From: Flavobacterium aestivum
GTDB taxonomy: Bacteria > Bacteroidota > Bacteroidia > Flavobacteriales > Flavobacteriaceae
Reading direction: 5' to 3'
DNA length: 64,000 nt
Assembly (NCBI RefSeq): GCF_026870175.2
Contig: NZ_CP113977.2
Location: 3,534,001 to 3,598,000 of the forward strand
Shown: piece by piece, positions 43,018 to 52,502 of the stretch
Layout of the letters: every line of letters begins with the position of its first letter
Position numbering within the stretch: the first letter of the stretch is position 1
Translations under genes and position numbers: made by a program
Notes under the pieces: model-generated
Told to the model about the DNA's origin: nothing
The model's input: the letters and a program-made list of their open reading frames with translations, nothing else
Databases searched by the model: none

Positions 43018-44116
43018 ATGACAACTACCGAACAAATTAAAGGTATTGTGGAACGCCTTGGTGCGTTGAGGAGGTATCTTTGACGTTGATGCCAAACTTA
43101 TCGAAATTACCAACGAAGAGGAAAAAACTTTTGCTCCTGACTTTTGGAACAACCCAAAAGAAGCAGAAAATCTCGTAAAAAATCTTAGAAGCAAAAAAAA
43201 ATGGGTTGAGGATTACAACAAAGCGGTCGATATGACTGATGAGTTGCAACTTGCCTATGATTTTTACAAAGAAGGTGAGCTAACTCCTGAAGAATTAGAC
43301 AATCAATACAACCTAACCCAAGCACATATTGAAGCTATAGAATTCAAAAACATGCTTTCGGAAGAAGGTGATAGCTTGAGTGCTGTACTACAAATCACTG
43401 CTGGTGCTGGTGGTACAGAAAGTTGCGATTGGGCAGAAATGCTCATGCGTATGTACATGATGTGGGCCGAAAAAGAAGGTTACAAAATTAGAGAACTGAA
43501 TTTCCAGAAAGGAGATGCTGCCGGAATAAAAACAGTAACTCTCGAGATTGAAGGAGATTATTCTTTTGGATACCTCAAAGGCGAAAATGGCGTACACCGA
43601 TTGGTACGAATTTCTCCTTTTGACAGTAATGCAAAAAGGCATACATCATTTGTCTCTGTTTACGTTTACCCACTTGTCGACGACACTATTGAAATCGAAA
43701 TTAATCCTGCTGATATCGAAATAACAACAGCACGATCTAGTGGTGCGGGAGGTCAAAACGTAAACAAGGTAGAAACCAAAGTGCAATTGACTCACAAACC
43801 TACCGGTATCCAGATTCAATGTTCAGAAACTCGTTCACAGCATGACAATAGAACTCGTGCCTTGCAAATGTTGCGCTCACAGTTGTATGAAATTGAACTT
43901 AAAAAGCAACAGGAACAACGTAGCGATATTGAAGCCGGAAAAATGAAAATCGAATGGGGTTCACAAATACGTAATTATGTAATGCAACCCTACAAACTGG
44001 TTAAAGACGTTCGAACAGGATATGAAACCAGCGATGTAGAAGGTGTAATGAACGGAAACATTGATCCATTCCTTAAAGCCTTCTTAATGATGATGGGACA
44101 ACGCGAAGAGGAATAG
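43018..44116 (+). CDS. prfB: peptide chain release factor 2 with programmed +1 frameshift
   Basis: The gene is read as join(43018-43080, 43082-44116), giving 365 residues, the standard RF2 length. Frame zero gives 21 codons ([20 protein letters not shown]) to an in-frame TGA at 43081-43083; slippage at CTT-T continues as GAC GTT GAT. The downstream part has the RF2 SPF tripeptide (ISPFDSNAK) and GGQ ([11 protein letters not shown]), which catalyse UGA/UAA recognition and peptide release. Low RF2 favours frameshifting, so it autoregulates. Not a pseudogene: the downstream frame is intact and the shift site is canonical. Confidence 0.96.
43069..43084 (+). other. prfB +1 frameshift site with internal Shine-Dalgarno
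   Basis: AGGAGG (43069-43074), three bases, then CTT TGA C (43078-43084). This is the classical RF2 arrangement. Notably the window's start codons lack such SD sequences, as usual for Bacteroidota, so this is an SD element kept for frameshifting rather than for initiation. Confidence 0.95.
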
Positions 44117-44154
44117 CATCCCATACTTCTTAAGAGTTCAATAATACTCATATA

Positions 44155-44190
44155 AAAAAGCCTTTCAATATTTCTTTGAAAGGCTTTTTC
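44155..44190. terminator. bidirectional terminator between prfB and the histidine kinase
   Basis: GCCTTTCAA (44160-44168) pairs with TTGAAAGGC (44176-44184), flanked by A and T tracts, fitting both convergent genes. Confidence 0.9.
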
Positions 44191-44237
44191 ATTTGTACAA
44201 CTGTACCGTCTTGAAATAATTATAAAAAACATCTTAG

Positions 44238-47200
44238 CTATCTTCCTAACACTCTTGTTTCCTTAATCCATTTTATCATTGCATTTTCTAATGTGCTTCT
44301 TAAAATAGGTTTAGGAACATAATCATTCATTCCTACTTTCATGCACTTATCTTTTTCCTCTTCAGATACTCCTGCTGTTACCGCAATAATAGGAATATTG
44401 TCTCCTCCTTGCATTTTTCTTATCTCTATTGTTGCCTCAAGCCCATTCATTACAGGCATTTGTATATCCATAAGAATCAAATCCGGTACAGCTTCAAGAA
44501 ATTGCTGTACTGCCTCTTTTCCATCAAAAGCTTCAATGATAATAACATTAGGAAATATTTTCTTCACTAACGTTTTTATTAGCATCATATTTATTTTATT
44601 GTCTTCAACTATAAGGATTTTAAGCTTTTCGTTTTCAAACTCTGTAGTTTCTTCAAAAATAATGGGCTCGGAAGGAGTAATTATTTGCTCATTCTCTGCT
44701 TCATTAGATGTTTTAAATTCAACATCAAAATAAAAAGTACTTCCGGATTTATATTTACTTTTTAACTGTAATTGACTATTCATCAAACCTAATAATTGGT
44801 TCGAAATCGTTAATCCCAAGCCGGTTCCTCCAAACTTTTTTGTAGTTGAACTGTCTTCTTGAACAAAAGCCTGAAAAATCTTGGCTCGGCTTTTTTTCTT
44901 GATTCCAATTCCAGTATCACTTATAGAGAACCTCAAACGCGATTTGTTTGCAATGGTCCCTATTGTAGAAATTCTTAGCTTTATTTCTCCACATGATGTG
45001 AATTTTATGGCGTTAGCAAGTAAGTTCAATAAAATTTGTCTTAATCTCATATGATCTGTCCAAATGAATTTTGGAACATTCTTGTCTAAACTAAAATTCA
45101 AATCAATTTTCTTTTCCATTGATTTTCTTTTAACCAGTTTGATTACTTGTTTAACCAAGTCAACAAGGTTACATTTTTCAATAAACAGTTCAAATTTCCC
45201 AGATTCAATTTTGGAGAAATCTAATATATCTGTGATAATTTCTAATAACAAATGTGAAGATTGGTTGATAGTTTCCAGAGATTGTTTTTGAAAATCTGTC
45301 AATTTGGTATTCATTAATAACTCACTAAATCCCAAAATACCATTTAGAGGAGTTCTGATTTCATGGCTCATATTGGCCAAAAATTCAGATTTAGCTTTAT
45401 TAGATGCTTCTGCAAGTTGCTTTTCTTTCAGAATGGCTTCATTCTGTTTTCTTTCGGTTATATCAATGTAAATACCAACGATATAAGCTATTTTTCCATT
45501 TTTAGCAATACTCTCAGAAAATTCCTCAACCCAAACTATTTCCTTGTTCTTACGGATAATTCTATATACTGAATGTATTGGCTTGCCATTCTTGAGTGAT
45601 TCTATATTCGATTCTATCGTTTTATCTCTATCATCTGGATGAATTATATCTAAAAAAGACAGCTTATCTTCAAAAAAATCAGATTTGAGATAACCCGTCA
45701 GGTTTTCAATCTCATCATTCAAGTACAGTTTTGTTGCTTTGGCATCAAATTTTGATAAATAAACGGTACCTGGAATATTGTTTGCCAACAGTTTAAATTT
45801 GTCTTCACTCTCCCGAAGATTAATTTCATTTTGCATGCGCTCCATTGTAGAACTGATAGTACTTGCTAACATTTGGAGAATATTGATTTCATCTGTTGTC
45901 CAGACTCTTTCGTTTTGACAATCCTCCAAACTCATAAAGCCTATAATTTCCTCTTTGATGAGAATTGGCAAAATCAAAATCGATTGTACATTATACGCAG
46001 TCAGTATTTTTTTGAAATAGGTAGAATCCAATTTACTGGTAATTACAACTAGTGGAGCTGCCGGCTCCTTTACCGATAGAAAACCATAAAACTTATCACT
46101 CGAAAATTTTCGCAAAGTATTGACTTCAATCTCGCTATCTACATTATTCCATTTGTACTTTTGTATTAAATGTTTTCTTTTTTTATCATTTTCGTAATAA
46201 AAAATTTGGTTCACATTCGTGACTTTTCCAATTATAGGGAACGTTTCTTGAAATATCTCGATAATGTTGTTTTTCTGTATAAATTTGTTTGTGCAAATTG
46301 TCATAGCAGAAAGTAGCTGGCTTTTATAATCTATTTTCTTTTCAATCTCAAACCGCACTTCAGATTCTAACACATTGGCAACGATGTCTGCAATCGAACG
46401 TGCAAAATTTATATCATCTTGATCCCAATCGATTTTTATTTCAGTAGTTTCAAAGGAACAAATGCCTTTTATCTCACCATTTATAAACACAGGCGTATCT
46501 ATTAAGGATGAAATTCCTCTTTCAGACACACAATAAGCATTTCCAGAGAGATCCGACTCTGGTATAAACGTTGCAACATCTGATGTTACGACCTGTTTGT
46601 CATTTTCTATTGAGAGAAAATAGTGTTCAATATTTTCCCTATATAAAACTATATTTTTTTCAAAAGTTTCAGTTTTTAGATTGTATAGACTTACGCATTC
46701 AATCCTATCTGGATAATATTTCCAGTAACTCGATTGGCAAACTCCCATGATCTTGCCCGTGATTACTAAAATATTCTTCAAAACATCATCAAAATTTTCT
46801 GCTCCTGAGTAACTTTTTAGGGTCAAGCTCCTCAATATTTCCATGTAAGCATCAACTTTATTTTGTCTTTTAAACTCGCTTTCTTCTTTCAGTTTCTTAG
46901 AAGTAATATCTCTGGCAATTCCGGAATAGCTAATTATTTTCCCCGATTCATCCTTGTTCAAAATAACTTTTTGCGAAACCCATAAATACCCACCATCTTT
47001 TTTGGATACTGGAAATTCAACAGTTGGAAATTCATCTTCATCCTCTAATACCCCTTTATAGGCATCTAAAACCTCTGCCACATAATCTTCACGAACAAAT
47101 TGAGAAAAATGAGATCCTAAGATTTCCTCTTTACTATAGCCAGTGAGTTTATAAGTGATTTCATTGATAAAAGTATAATTACCATTTAAATCAATTTCAA

Positions 47201-47330
47201 AAATAATGTCCGTAGCAGTCTGAATCAATTTTTTATATTGGTTTAAAAATTGAATCTCTTTAGACATTTCTAGATGCAATTCACCGTAGCTGTCTTCTGA
47301 ATTTGAAATTGAATTATTTGAATTATCCAT
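44238..47330 (-). CDS. cytoplasmic hybrid sensor histidine kinase (PAS-GAF-GAF-PAS-HisKA-HATPase-REC)
   Basis: 1030 residues. PAS about 33-145 (TATDIIFEIDLNG, then GIARDIT), GAF about 160-325, GAF about 340-500, PAS about 508-628 (PGTVYLS...GIYIDITERKQ). The kinase core has the H-box SEFLANMSHEIRTPLNG with His656, followed by the N/G ATP lid (LANAIKFTS, DTGIGI, GGTGLGL). A receiver domain follows (about 900-1025), with the phosphoacceptor Asp955 in LILMDIQMP and Lys in VPKP. There is no membrane segment or signal peptide, so it senses a cytoplasmic or ligand-bound signal. No response-regulator partner is adjacent; the REC would pass phosphate elsewhere. Confidence 0.9.
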   Translation of the reverse strand: MDNSNNSISNSEDSYGELHLEMSKEIQFLNQYKKLIQTATDIIFEIDLNGNYTFINEITYKLTGYSKEEILGSHFSQFVREDYVAEVLDAYKGVLEDEDEFPTVEFPVSKKDGGYLWVSQKVILNKDESGKIISYSGIARDITSKKLKEESEFKRQNKVDAYMEILRSLTLKSYSGAENFDDVLKNILVITGKIMGVCQSSYWKYYPDRIECVSLYNLKTETFEKNIVLYRENIEHYFLSIENDKQVVTSDVATFIPESDLSGNAYCVSERGISSLIDTPVFINGEIKGICSFETTEIKIDWDQDDINFARSIADIVANVLESEVRFEIEKKIDYKSQLLSAMTICTNKFIQKNNIIEIFQETFPIIGKVTNVNQIFYYENDKKRKHLIQKYKWNNVDSEIEVNTLRKFSSDKFYGFLSVKEPAAPLVVITSKLDSTYFKKILTAYNVQSILILPILIKEEIIGFMSLEDCQNERVWTTDEINILQMLASTISSTMERMQNEINLRESEDKFKLLANNIPGTVYLSKFDAKATKLYLNDEIENLTGYLKSDFFEDKLSFLDIIHPDDRDKTIESNIESLKNGKPIHSVYRIIRKNKEIVWVEEFSESIAKNGKIAYIVGIYIDITERKQNEAILKEKQLAEASNKAKSEFLANMSHEIRTPLNGILGFSELLMNTKLTDFQKQSLETINQSSHLLLEIITDILDFSKIESGKFELFIEKCNLVDLVKQVIKLVKRKSMEKKIDLNFSLDKNVPKFIWTDHMRLRQILLNLLANAIKFTSCGEIKLRISTIGTIANKSRLRFSISDTGIGIKKKSRAKIFQAFVQEDSSTTKKFGGTGLGLTISNQLLGLMNSQLQLKSKYKSGSTFYFDVEFKTSNEAENEQIITPSEPIIFEETTEFENEKLKILIVEDNKINMMLIKTLVKKIFPNVIIIEAFDGKEAVQQFLEAVPDLILMDIQMPVMNGLEATIEIRKMQGGDNIPIIAVTAGVSEEEKDKCMKVGMNDYVPKPILRSTLENAMIKWIKETRVLGR

Positions 47331-47795
47331 TTATTTGAGATATTTAAAATTGCAAGTGAAAAACGATACCAATACATCTCTATATCAGCAATTCAGGGAG
47401 TTTTAAAATCAAATAAAATATGTAATCTTTTTACTTAAATTAAAATTAAGAAAATATTCTCAATAAAAAGCATTGATACTTAACAAATTAACTTAACTAC
47501 ATATTTCGCAATCATACTATCGGAACCCAATTTTAGTCTATAGTATAACCGTTTTCGTAATAATTTAAAGTGAGGAAAAAGTTCTTGATGAAAACATCTT
47601 AAATAAAAAAACGCTACAACTTAAATGCCTATTACTCTAACCAAAACAGGTAGCATAAATACTCCATTTTATTATATTCTGAATAGTTACAGCGTTTCTT
47701 AATTGCTAAAAATTCAAAAAAGAACATATAAATTAAATATTTTCAATCGTTTTCGTAAATTAGCCCTCACTATTAGAACAAAATAAATAACCAAC
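47331..47795. other. 465-base gap between the kinase and carboxylase genes
   Basis: AT-rich divergent intergenic region with no credible ORF. An imperfect long-range inverted repeat (AAACGCTACAACTT near 47609 against AGTTACAGCGTTT near 47686) spans about 80 bases, roughly 13 of 15 base pairs matching. Promoters for both flanking genes should lie here; TAAATTAG near 47755 (seven of eight to TAnnTTTG) is a candidate for the carboxylase gene. Confidence 0.45.
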
Positions 47796-49424
47796 ATGGA
47801 TTTAAACTTCAATAAAAACGAAGATCATAATAAACTTTTATTGTCTGAATTAAAACAAAAACTTGCCAAAGTCAAATTAGGAGGCGGTGAAAAACGTATC
47901 GAAAAGCTACATGCCGAAGGTAAAATGACCGCTCGCGAACGTATTGACTATCTTCTTGATGAGAATGCAAAAAGCATTGAAATTGGTGCTTTTGTAGGTA
48001 AAAAAATGTATGCCGAACATGGTGGATGCCCATCTGGTGGAGTAATTGTAAAGATAGGATACATCAAAGGAAAACAATGTATTGTTGTAGCCAATGACGC
48101 AACTGTAAAAGCTGGTGCTTGGTTTCCTATCACTGCCAAGAAAAATTTAAGAGCTCAAGAAATAGCCATAGAGAACAATTTACCTATTATCTATTTGGTA
48201 GATAGCGCTGGAGTTTATTTGCCTTTACAAGATGAAATTTTTCCAGATAAAGAACATTTCGGACGCATCTTTAGAAACAACGCCATAATGAGTAGCATGG
48301 GAATTACACAAATCTCTGCTGTAATGGGTAGCTGTGTTGCTGGAGGTGCTTATCTTCCTATCATGAGTGATGAAGCTCTTATTGTAGACAAAACAGGAAG
48401 TATTTTCCTGGCTGGAAGTTATTTGGTCAAAGCAGCCATTGGCGAAAGTATCGATAATGAAACCTTAGGTGGCGCTACAACACATTGCGAAATTTCGGGG
48501 GTTACTGATTATAAAGCCAAGGATGATAAAGATGCTTTAGATAAAATAAAAAATATAGTCGATAAGATTGGTGATTTTGAGAAAGCTGGTTTCAATCGTA
48601 TCAAAGCAGAAAAGCCTGCTTTAGACGAAAAAGAAATCTACGGTATTTTGCCAAAAGCAAGAAGCGAACAATATGATATGATGGAAATCATTAAACGATT
48701 GGTCGACAATTCAGAATTTGAAGCCTACAAAGAAGGTTACGGTCAATCACTCATTACCGGTTATGCCCGAATTGATGGTTGGGCTGTAGGAATAGTAGCC
48801 AACCAAAGAAAAGTGGTTAAAACAACCAAAGGCGAAATGCAATTTGGAGGTGTAATCTATTCGGATTCTGCAGACAAAGCCACTCGTTTTATTGCCAATT
48901 GCAACCAAAAGAAAATTCCATTGGTTTTTGTTCAGGATGTAACTGGTTTTATGGTGGGTTCTAAATCTGAACATGGTGGAATCATAAAGGATGGAGCTAA
49001 AATGGTAAATGCCGTATCGAATTCTGTAGTTCCAAAATTTACTGTAGTAGTAGGAAACTCATACGGAGCTGGAAATTATGCCATGTGTGGTAAAGCATTC
49101 GATCCTAGATTGATCTTTGCTTGGCCTAGTGCAGAGCTAGCTGTAATGGGTGGTACACAAGCTGCTAAAGTTTTAGCTCAAATTGAAGCTTCTTCCCTAA
49201 AAGGAAAAGGAGAAATTGTAGATGAGGCCAAGGAAGCCGAATTATTTGACAAAATCAAAGCCCGTTATGACGAGCAAGTTTCTCCATATTATGCCGCTGC
49301 CAGATTATGGACTGATGCTATTATTGATCCTTTAGACACAAGAAATTGGATCTCTATGGGTATAGAAGCGGCCAACCACTCTCCTATTGAAAAGAAATTT
49401 AATTTGGGAGTGATTCAGGTTTAA
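47796..49424 (+). CDS. acyl-CoA carboxylase carboxyltransferase (beta) subunit
   Basis: 542 residues with N- and C-terminal carboxyltransferase halves of the crotonase-like fold. KMTARERIDYLLD, HGGCPSGGVIVKIGYI, VDSAGVYLPLQDEIFPDKEHFGRIFRNNAIMS and VVVGNSYGAGNYAMCGKAFDPRLIFAWPSAELAVMGG are typical of biotin-dependent methylcrotonyl- or propionyl-CoA carboxylases. The VYLPLQDEIFPD segment is closest to MCC beta. It needs a biotin-carboxylase/BCCP subunit, which is not in the window. Likely role in leucine or odd-chain acyl degradation. Monocistronic, with flanking terminators. Confidence 0.88.
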   Translation: MDLNFNKNEDHNKLLLSELKQKLAKVKLGGGEKRIEKLHAEGKMTARERIDYLLDENAKSIEIGAFVGKKMYAEHGGCPSGGVIVKIGYIKGKQCIVVANDATVKAGAWFPITAKKNLRAQEIAIENNLPIIYLVDSAGVYLPLQDEIFPDKEHFGRIFRNNAIMSSMGITQISAVMGSCVAGGAYLPIMSDEALIVDKTGSIFLAGSYLVKAAIGESIDNETLGGATTHCEISGVTDYKAKDDKDALDKIKNIVDKIGDFEKAGFNRIKAEKPALDEKEIYGILPKARSEQYDMMEIIKRLVDNSEFEAYKEGYGQSLITGYARIDGWAVGIVANQRKVVKTTKGEMQFGGVIYSDSADKATRFIANCNQKKIPLVFVQDVTGFMVGSKSEHGGIIKDGAKMVNAVSNSVVPKFTVVVGNSYGAGNYAMCGKAFDPRLIFAWPSAELAVMGGTQAAKVLAQIEASSLKGKGEIVDEAKEAELFDKIKARYDEQVSPYYAAARLWTDAIIDPLDTRNWISMGIEAANHSPIEKKFNLGVIQV

Positions 49425-49460
49425 CAGTAAACCAATTGATACTTTAAAAACTCATAAAGA

Positions 49461-49490
49461 AACCGTCTCAAGACAAAGACGGTTTATATA
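49461..49490 (+). terminator. weak terminator of the carboxylase gene
   Basis: AACCGTCT (49461-49468) pairs with AGACGGTT (49477-49484). The T-tract is short (TTATATA). Confidence 0.5.
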
Positions 49491-49680
49491 GAACGAGACA
49501 TATTGTTTTTTTATTACTATAAAAAATAAGCTAGTTTCTTTAAATCTTAGAGAAAATAGTTTAAAATAAAATACCACTAGGATTATAAAACTCAATAAAT
49601 GTCACATTTTTTTATGTTCTTTGGCTAAAAATAGCCCTAGAGCAAAAATTAGAAATTAGACAAAAGAGTTAAATAAAATA

Positions 49681-49712
49681 GAAGCAGGAGAAGTTAATAT
49701 TTCTCCTGCTTC
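49681..49712. repeat. 12-bp perfect hairpin in the gap before the repeat protein
   Basis: GAAGCAGGAGAA (49681-49692) and TTCTCCTGCTTC (49701-49712) are perfectly complementary with an eight-base loop. No U-tract on the plus strand; on the minus strand TATTTTATTT follows. The rest of the 49425-49826 gap is AT-rich with nothing else recognised. Confidence 0.6.
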
Positions 49713-49826
49713 AAATTAAAAAAAATTAATATTATTGTGTAGGATTTGTTTTAAAAAATTAAATTACCAATCTTTGTGTATACGCTGATTGTAAATCTAC
49801 CTCAATATTACATTTTTGATAACATC

Positions 49827-50810
49827 ATGAAAAATAAAATATTAGTTTACATTATAATTACAAGTTCATTTTCATTTGATAATTGGGCACAGAATTCGCT
49901 TCTAAACCAAAAAAAAATAGAAAAATCAGAAACCAATTCTTCTATTTTAAATAATCAAACTGATAAATCAACAAGGAAAATAAAATATTACCGTGTTGAA
50001 GAAACCGTCCAGATGAAATTTGGCGGACACAAAACTGTTTACAATGTAACAGATTTAAGATTACTTGAAAACAATAATCTAGGACCTAATAACGGAAGAA
50101 TAATAACCCCAGTGTTTCAGGAAAATGAACAACTGGTTAATAAAACTGATTTAAGAGCAAACGCTTTAAACAAAATCGAAAATTCTACTAAGTTATCAAG
50201 TCAAAATATACCCAAAAGTGTAGAGATATATGATTTAGATCCTGAAAATAAAAAAGCAGCAACATCTGATGTTTTTGCCTCAAAAGAGCAAATTGATGAA
50301 ACCACTCTTAAATTAAGCACTTTAAATAAAATTGAAGATCCTACTAAATCACCAATCTCTGATATTCCTCAAAAAGTAGGCACTAATGATTTAGATCCTG
50401 AGAATAAAACAACACCATCGGTCCTTGCTCAAAAAGAGAAACTCAATGAGTCTGGTATTAAGCTTAATGCCTTAAACAAAATTGAAAAATCTGCTAAATT
50501 ATCAATTACCGATACTCCAAAAAACATAGATACATCAGGTTATATTGACATTATAGAAACCTATGAAAGAGTGGTTGAAAAAGGATACGAACCTATAGAA
50601 ATATTAAAAAAATTAGCTGATTCCTATTTTTTCAACAATGAATTGGAAAAAGCTGAGAAATACTATAGTAAATTATTTAGCAAAACAACTGACCTAGAAC
50701 CTGAATACTATTATCGTTATTCAGCTTCTTTAAAATCAAAAGGGGAAGTTGAAATGGCCAATCAGTACCTAAAAAAATTCAACGCATTATCTGATAACGA
50801 TTCAAATTAA
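49827..50810 (+). CDS. exported protein with three tandem repeats and a PorE/OmpA-type TPR tail
   Basis: 327 residues from the ATG at 49827 (MKNKILVYIIITSSF); the open frame back to 49776 is not preferred because it lacks the signal peptide start. Residues about 100-245 hold three repeats built on ALNKIE..(T/A)KL and DLDPENK, spaced by about 50 residues. The C-terminal 85 residues (YERVVEKGYEPIEILKKLADSYFFNNELEKAEKYYSKLF, then EYYYRYSASLKSKGE) match the N-terminal TPR region of OmpA-family proteins such as PorE in Flavobacteriia. The beta-propeller and OmpA domains that normally follow are absent, so it is a truncated or modular relative. Role unknown; envelope attachment is inferred. Confidence 0.68.
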   Translation: MKNKILVYIIITSSFSFDNWAQNSLLNQKKIEKSETNSSILNNQTDKSTRKIKYYRVEETVQMKFGGHKTVYNVTDLRLLENNNLGPNNGRIITPVFQENEQLVNKTDLRANALNKIENSTKLSSQNIPKSVEIYDLDPENKKAATSDVFASKEQIDETTLKLSTLNKIEDPTKSPISDIPQKVGTNDLDPENKTTPSVLAQKEKLNESGIKLNALNKIEKSAKLSITDTPKNIDTSGYIDIIETYERVVEKGYEPIEILKKLADSYFFNNELEKAEKYYSKLFSKTTDLEPEYYYRYSASLKSKGEVEMANQYLKKFNALSDNDSN

Positions 50811-50856
50811 TCGTATCAATTGCAATTTTGGCTGCTGATCATATAATTGCATTTGT

Positions 50857-50935
50857 CACCTAGCCCCGATGGAAGCGGCATCCTTTTTATAAGGTCTTTT
50901 GCCTTATAAAAAGATATAGTGAACAGCGGGACAGA
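50857..50935 (+). ncRNA. structured intergenic element resembling a repeated Flavobacterium RNA motif (Flavo-1-like)
   Basis: Conserved-looking blocks TAGCCCCGAT (50861-50870) and GAAGCGG, an 11-bp stem TTTTTATAAGG / CCTTATAAAAA (50884-50894, 50902-50912), then GATATAGTGAACAGCGGGA. I recall near-identical blocks (AGCCCCGAT...hairpin...GATATAGCGG.AGCGGG) repeated between genes of many Flavobacterium genomes and possibly the Rfam Flavo-1 family. It contains no ORF. Function unknown; it lies between a plus-strand gene end and a minus-strand gene end, so it does not obviously precede a leader. Confidence 0.55.
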
Positions 50936-50996
50936 TGTTGTTACTTACACAATGATCTGCTCCTTAAAACAATATCTTTTATAAAATCTTTTTATA

Positions 50997-51034
50997 GAAA
51001 AAGCCCTAAACGCTTTAACATGTTTAGGGCTTTA
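50997..51034 (-). terminator. terminator of the RND efflux operon
   Basis: AAAGCCCTAAAC (51000-51011) and GTTTAGGGCTTT (51022-51033) form a 12-bp stem, followed on the minus strand by TTTTTC. It sits 20 bases after the outer-membrane factor stop. Confidence 0.88.
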
Positions 51035-51053
51035 ACAAATAAAAAAAATGGTC

Positions 51054-52502
51054 TTATTTCCATCCTCCACCTAGGTCTCTGTAGACATGGACTGAGGCAT
51101 TAAGTTGTTCTTTTTTGGTATCTATCAATTCAAGTTTAGATTCTAAAGCATCACGCTGTGTCATCAAAACTTCAAAATAATCAGCTTTGGCTGACTTGAA
51201 CAAATCTCCTGCAACATCAATTGAACGGTTCAAGGCATCTACTTGTTGTGATTTCAGCTCATAGCTTTTTCCTAGATTGCTAATTTTAGAAAGCTGTGTA
51301 GACACTTCTAAATATGCGTTTAGAATGGTACGCTCGTAGTTATACAGCGCTTGAAGTTGTCTTGCATTGGCACTGCTATACTCTGCTTTAATGGCATTTC
51401 TATTGATCAATGGTGCTGTTAGTTCTCCTGCTAAAGAATACAAAAGTGATTCTGGCATTGTAAACAAGAAAGATGGTTTGAATGCATTAACTCCTATAGC
51501 CGCAGTAATATCAAGTGAAGGATAAAACTCTGCACGAGCTACCTTTACATCTAGTTTTGCTGCTTCTAATTGCAGTTCAGCCTGTTTGATATCCGGACGG
51601 TTCGCTAATAGTTGAGAAGGAATTCCAGAATTAACCACTGACGGTAGTAAACTCATGAAATTACTATTATCCCTCTTTATGTCTTGTGGATACCTTCCTA
51701 ACAAAAAGTTGATTTTGTTCTCTTCTTCTTTTATCTTTTGAAGAATTTCAAACTCCATACTTTTTGAAGTTAACACCTCAGCTTGAAACTTCTGAACTGC
51801 CAATTCGGTTGCTCTAGCAGCCTCTTTCTGAACTTTTACGATTTCTAATGCATTAGATTGCAGTGCGATGTTCTGTTTTACAATCTCCAACTGACTGTCT
51901 AGAGCCAATAGTTCGTAATATGAATCGGCTATTTCAGATATAAGGTTCGTTATCACGAAATTTTTACCCTCAACAGTTGATAAATATCGGCTTACTGCTG
52001 CTTTCTTAGAATTGCGCAGTTTTTTCCAGATATCAACTTCCCAATTTGCATAGGCTGCTATTTTTAAATCACCTAATGGCTCTGGCATTTCCTCACCTGG
52101 TCTAATTTCAGTAGAAGCATCTCCGGCACCTTGGCTGGTATATCTCCCTACTTTCTCAATTCCTGCTCCTGCTCCGATACCCACTTTTGGCAAGAAAGCC
52201 CCTTTTCTCACACGAACATCATTCTGTGCAATTTGGATTTCCTGTAAAGTAATTTGTAATTCCTGATTGTTTTTCAGAGCAGTATCAATCAAACTTACCA
52301 AATTTGGATCCTTAAAATAAGTACGCCAAGGAATGGTTGATGTATTGGTTGTATCAGCACTTTTACTCTTATCAAAACTCTTATCAAAAGATTCTGGAAC
52401 AGCTTTGGTTTCTGCCAAAGGTGCAAGAGTTGGGGTACAACTTGCTACCGCTAGGCAAATACCTAGCGGGGCAACATATTTATATAACTTTATTTTATTC
52501 AT
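51054..52502 (-). CDS. RND efflux outer membrane factor (OprM/TolC-type lipoprotein)
   Basis: 482 residues. The start has a lipobox (LAVASC, Cys22). Two OEP repeats form the TolC-type tunnel: LVSLIDTALKNNQELQITLQEIQIAQNDVRVRKGAFLPKVGIGAGAG in the first half and SQLLANRPDIKQAELQLEAAKLDVKVARAEFYPSLDITAAIG in the second. The latter contains the NRPD-I-x-x-A-E-x-x-L pattern of the NodT family. It completes the tripartite pump with the two genes upstream and overlaps the permease stop by 8 bases, so the three are translated together. Confidence 0.93.
   Translation of the reverse strand: MNKIKLYKYVAPLGICLAVASCTPTLAPLAETKAVPESFDKSFDKSKSADTTNTSTIPWRTYFKDPNLVSLIDTALKNNQELQITLQEIQIAQNDVRVRKGAFLPKVGIGAGAGIEKVGRYTSQGAGDASTEIRPGEEMPEPLGDLKIAAYANWEVDIWKKLRNSKKAAVSRYLSTVEGKNFVITNLISEIADSYYELLALDSQLEIVKQNIALQSNALEIVKVQKEAARATELAVQKFQAEVLTSKSMEFEILQKIKEEENKINFLLGRYPQDIKRDNSNFMSLLPSVVNSGIPSQLLANRPDIKQAELQLEAAKLDVKVARAEFYPSLDITAAIGVNAFKPSFLFTMPESLLYSLAGELTAPLINRNAIKAEYSSANARQLQALYNYERTILNAYLEVSTQLSKISNLGKSYELKSQQVDALNRSIDVAGDLFKSAKADYFEVLMTQRDALESKLELIDTKKEQLNASVHVYRDLGGGWK

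Noticed and set aside
43018..43083. prfB appears split by an in-frame TGA
   Set aside because: The TGA follows CTT and the AGGAGG/TAT spacing of the RF2 programmed +1 frameshift, and the downstream frame is intact; it is not a pseudogene.
47608..47698. Imperfect 80-base inverted repeat between the kinase and the carboxylase
   Set aside because: It has mismatches, a long spacer and no U-tract, so I do not call it a terminator or transposon end.
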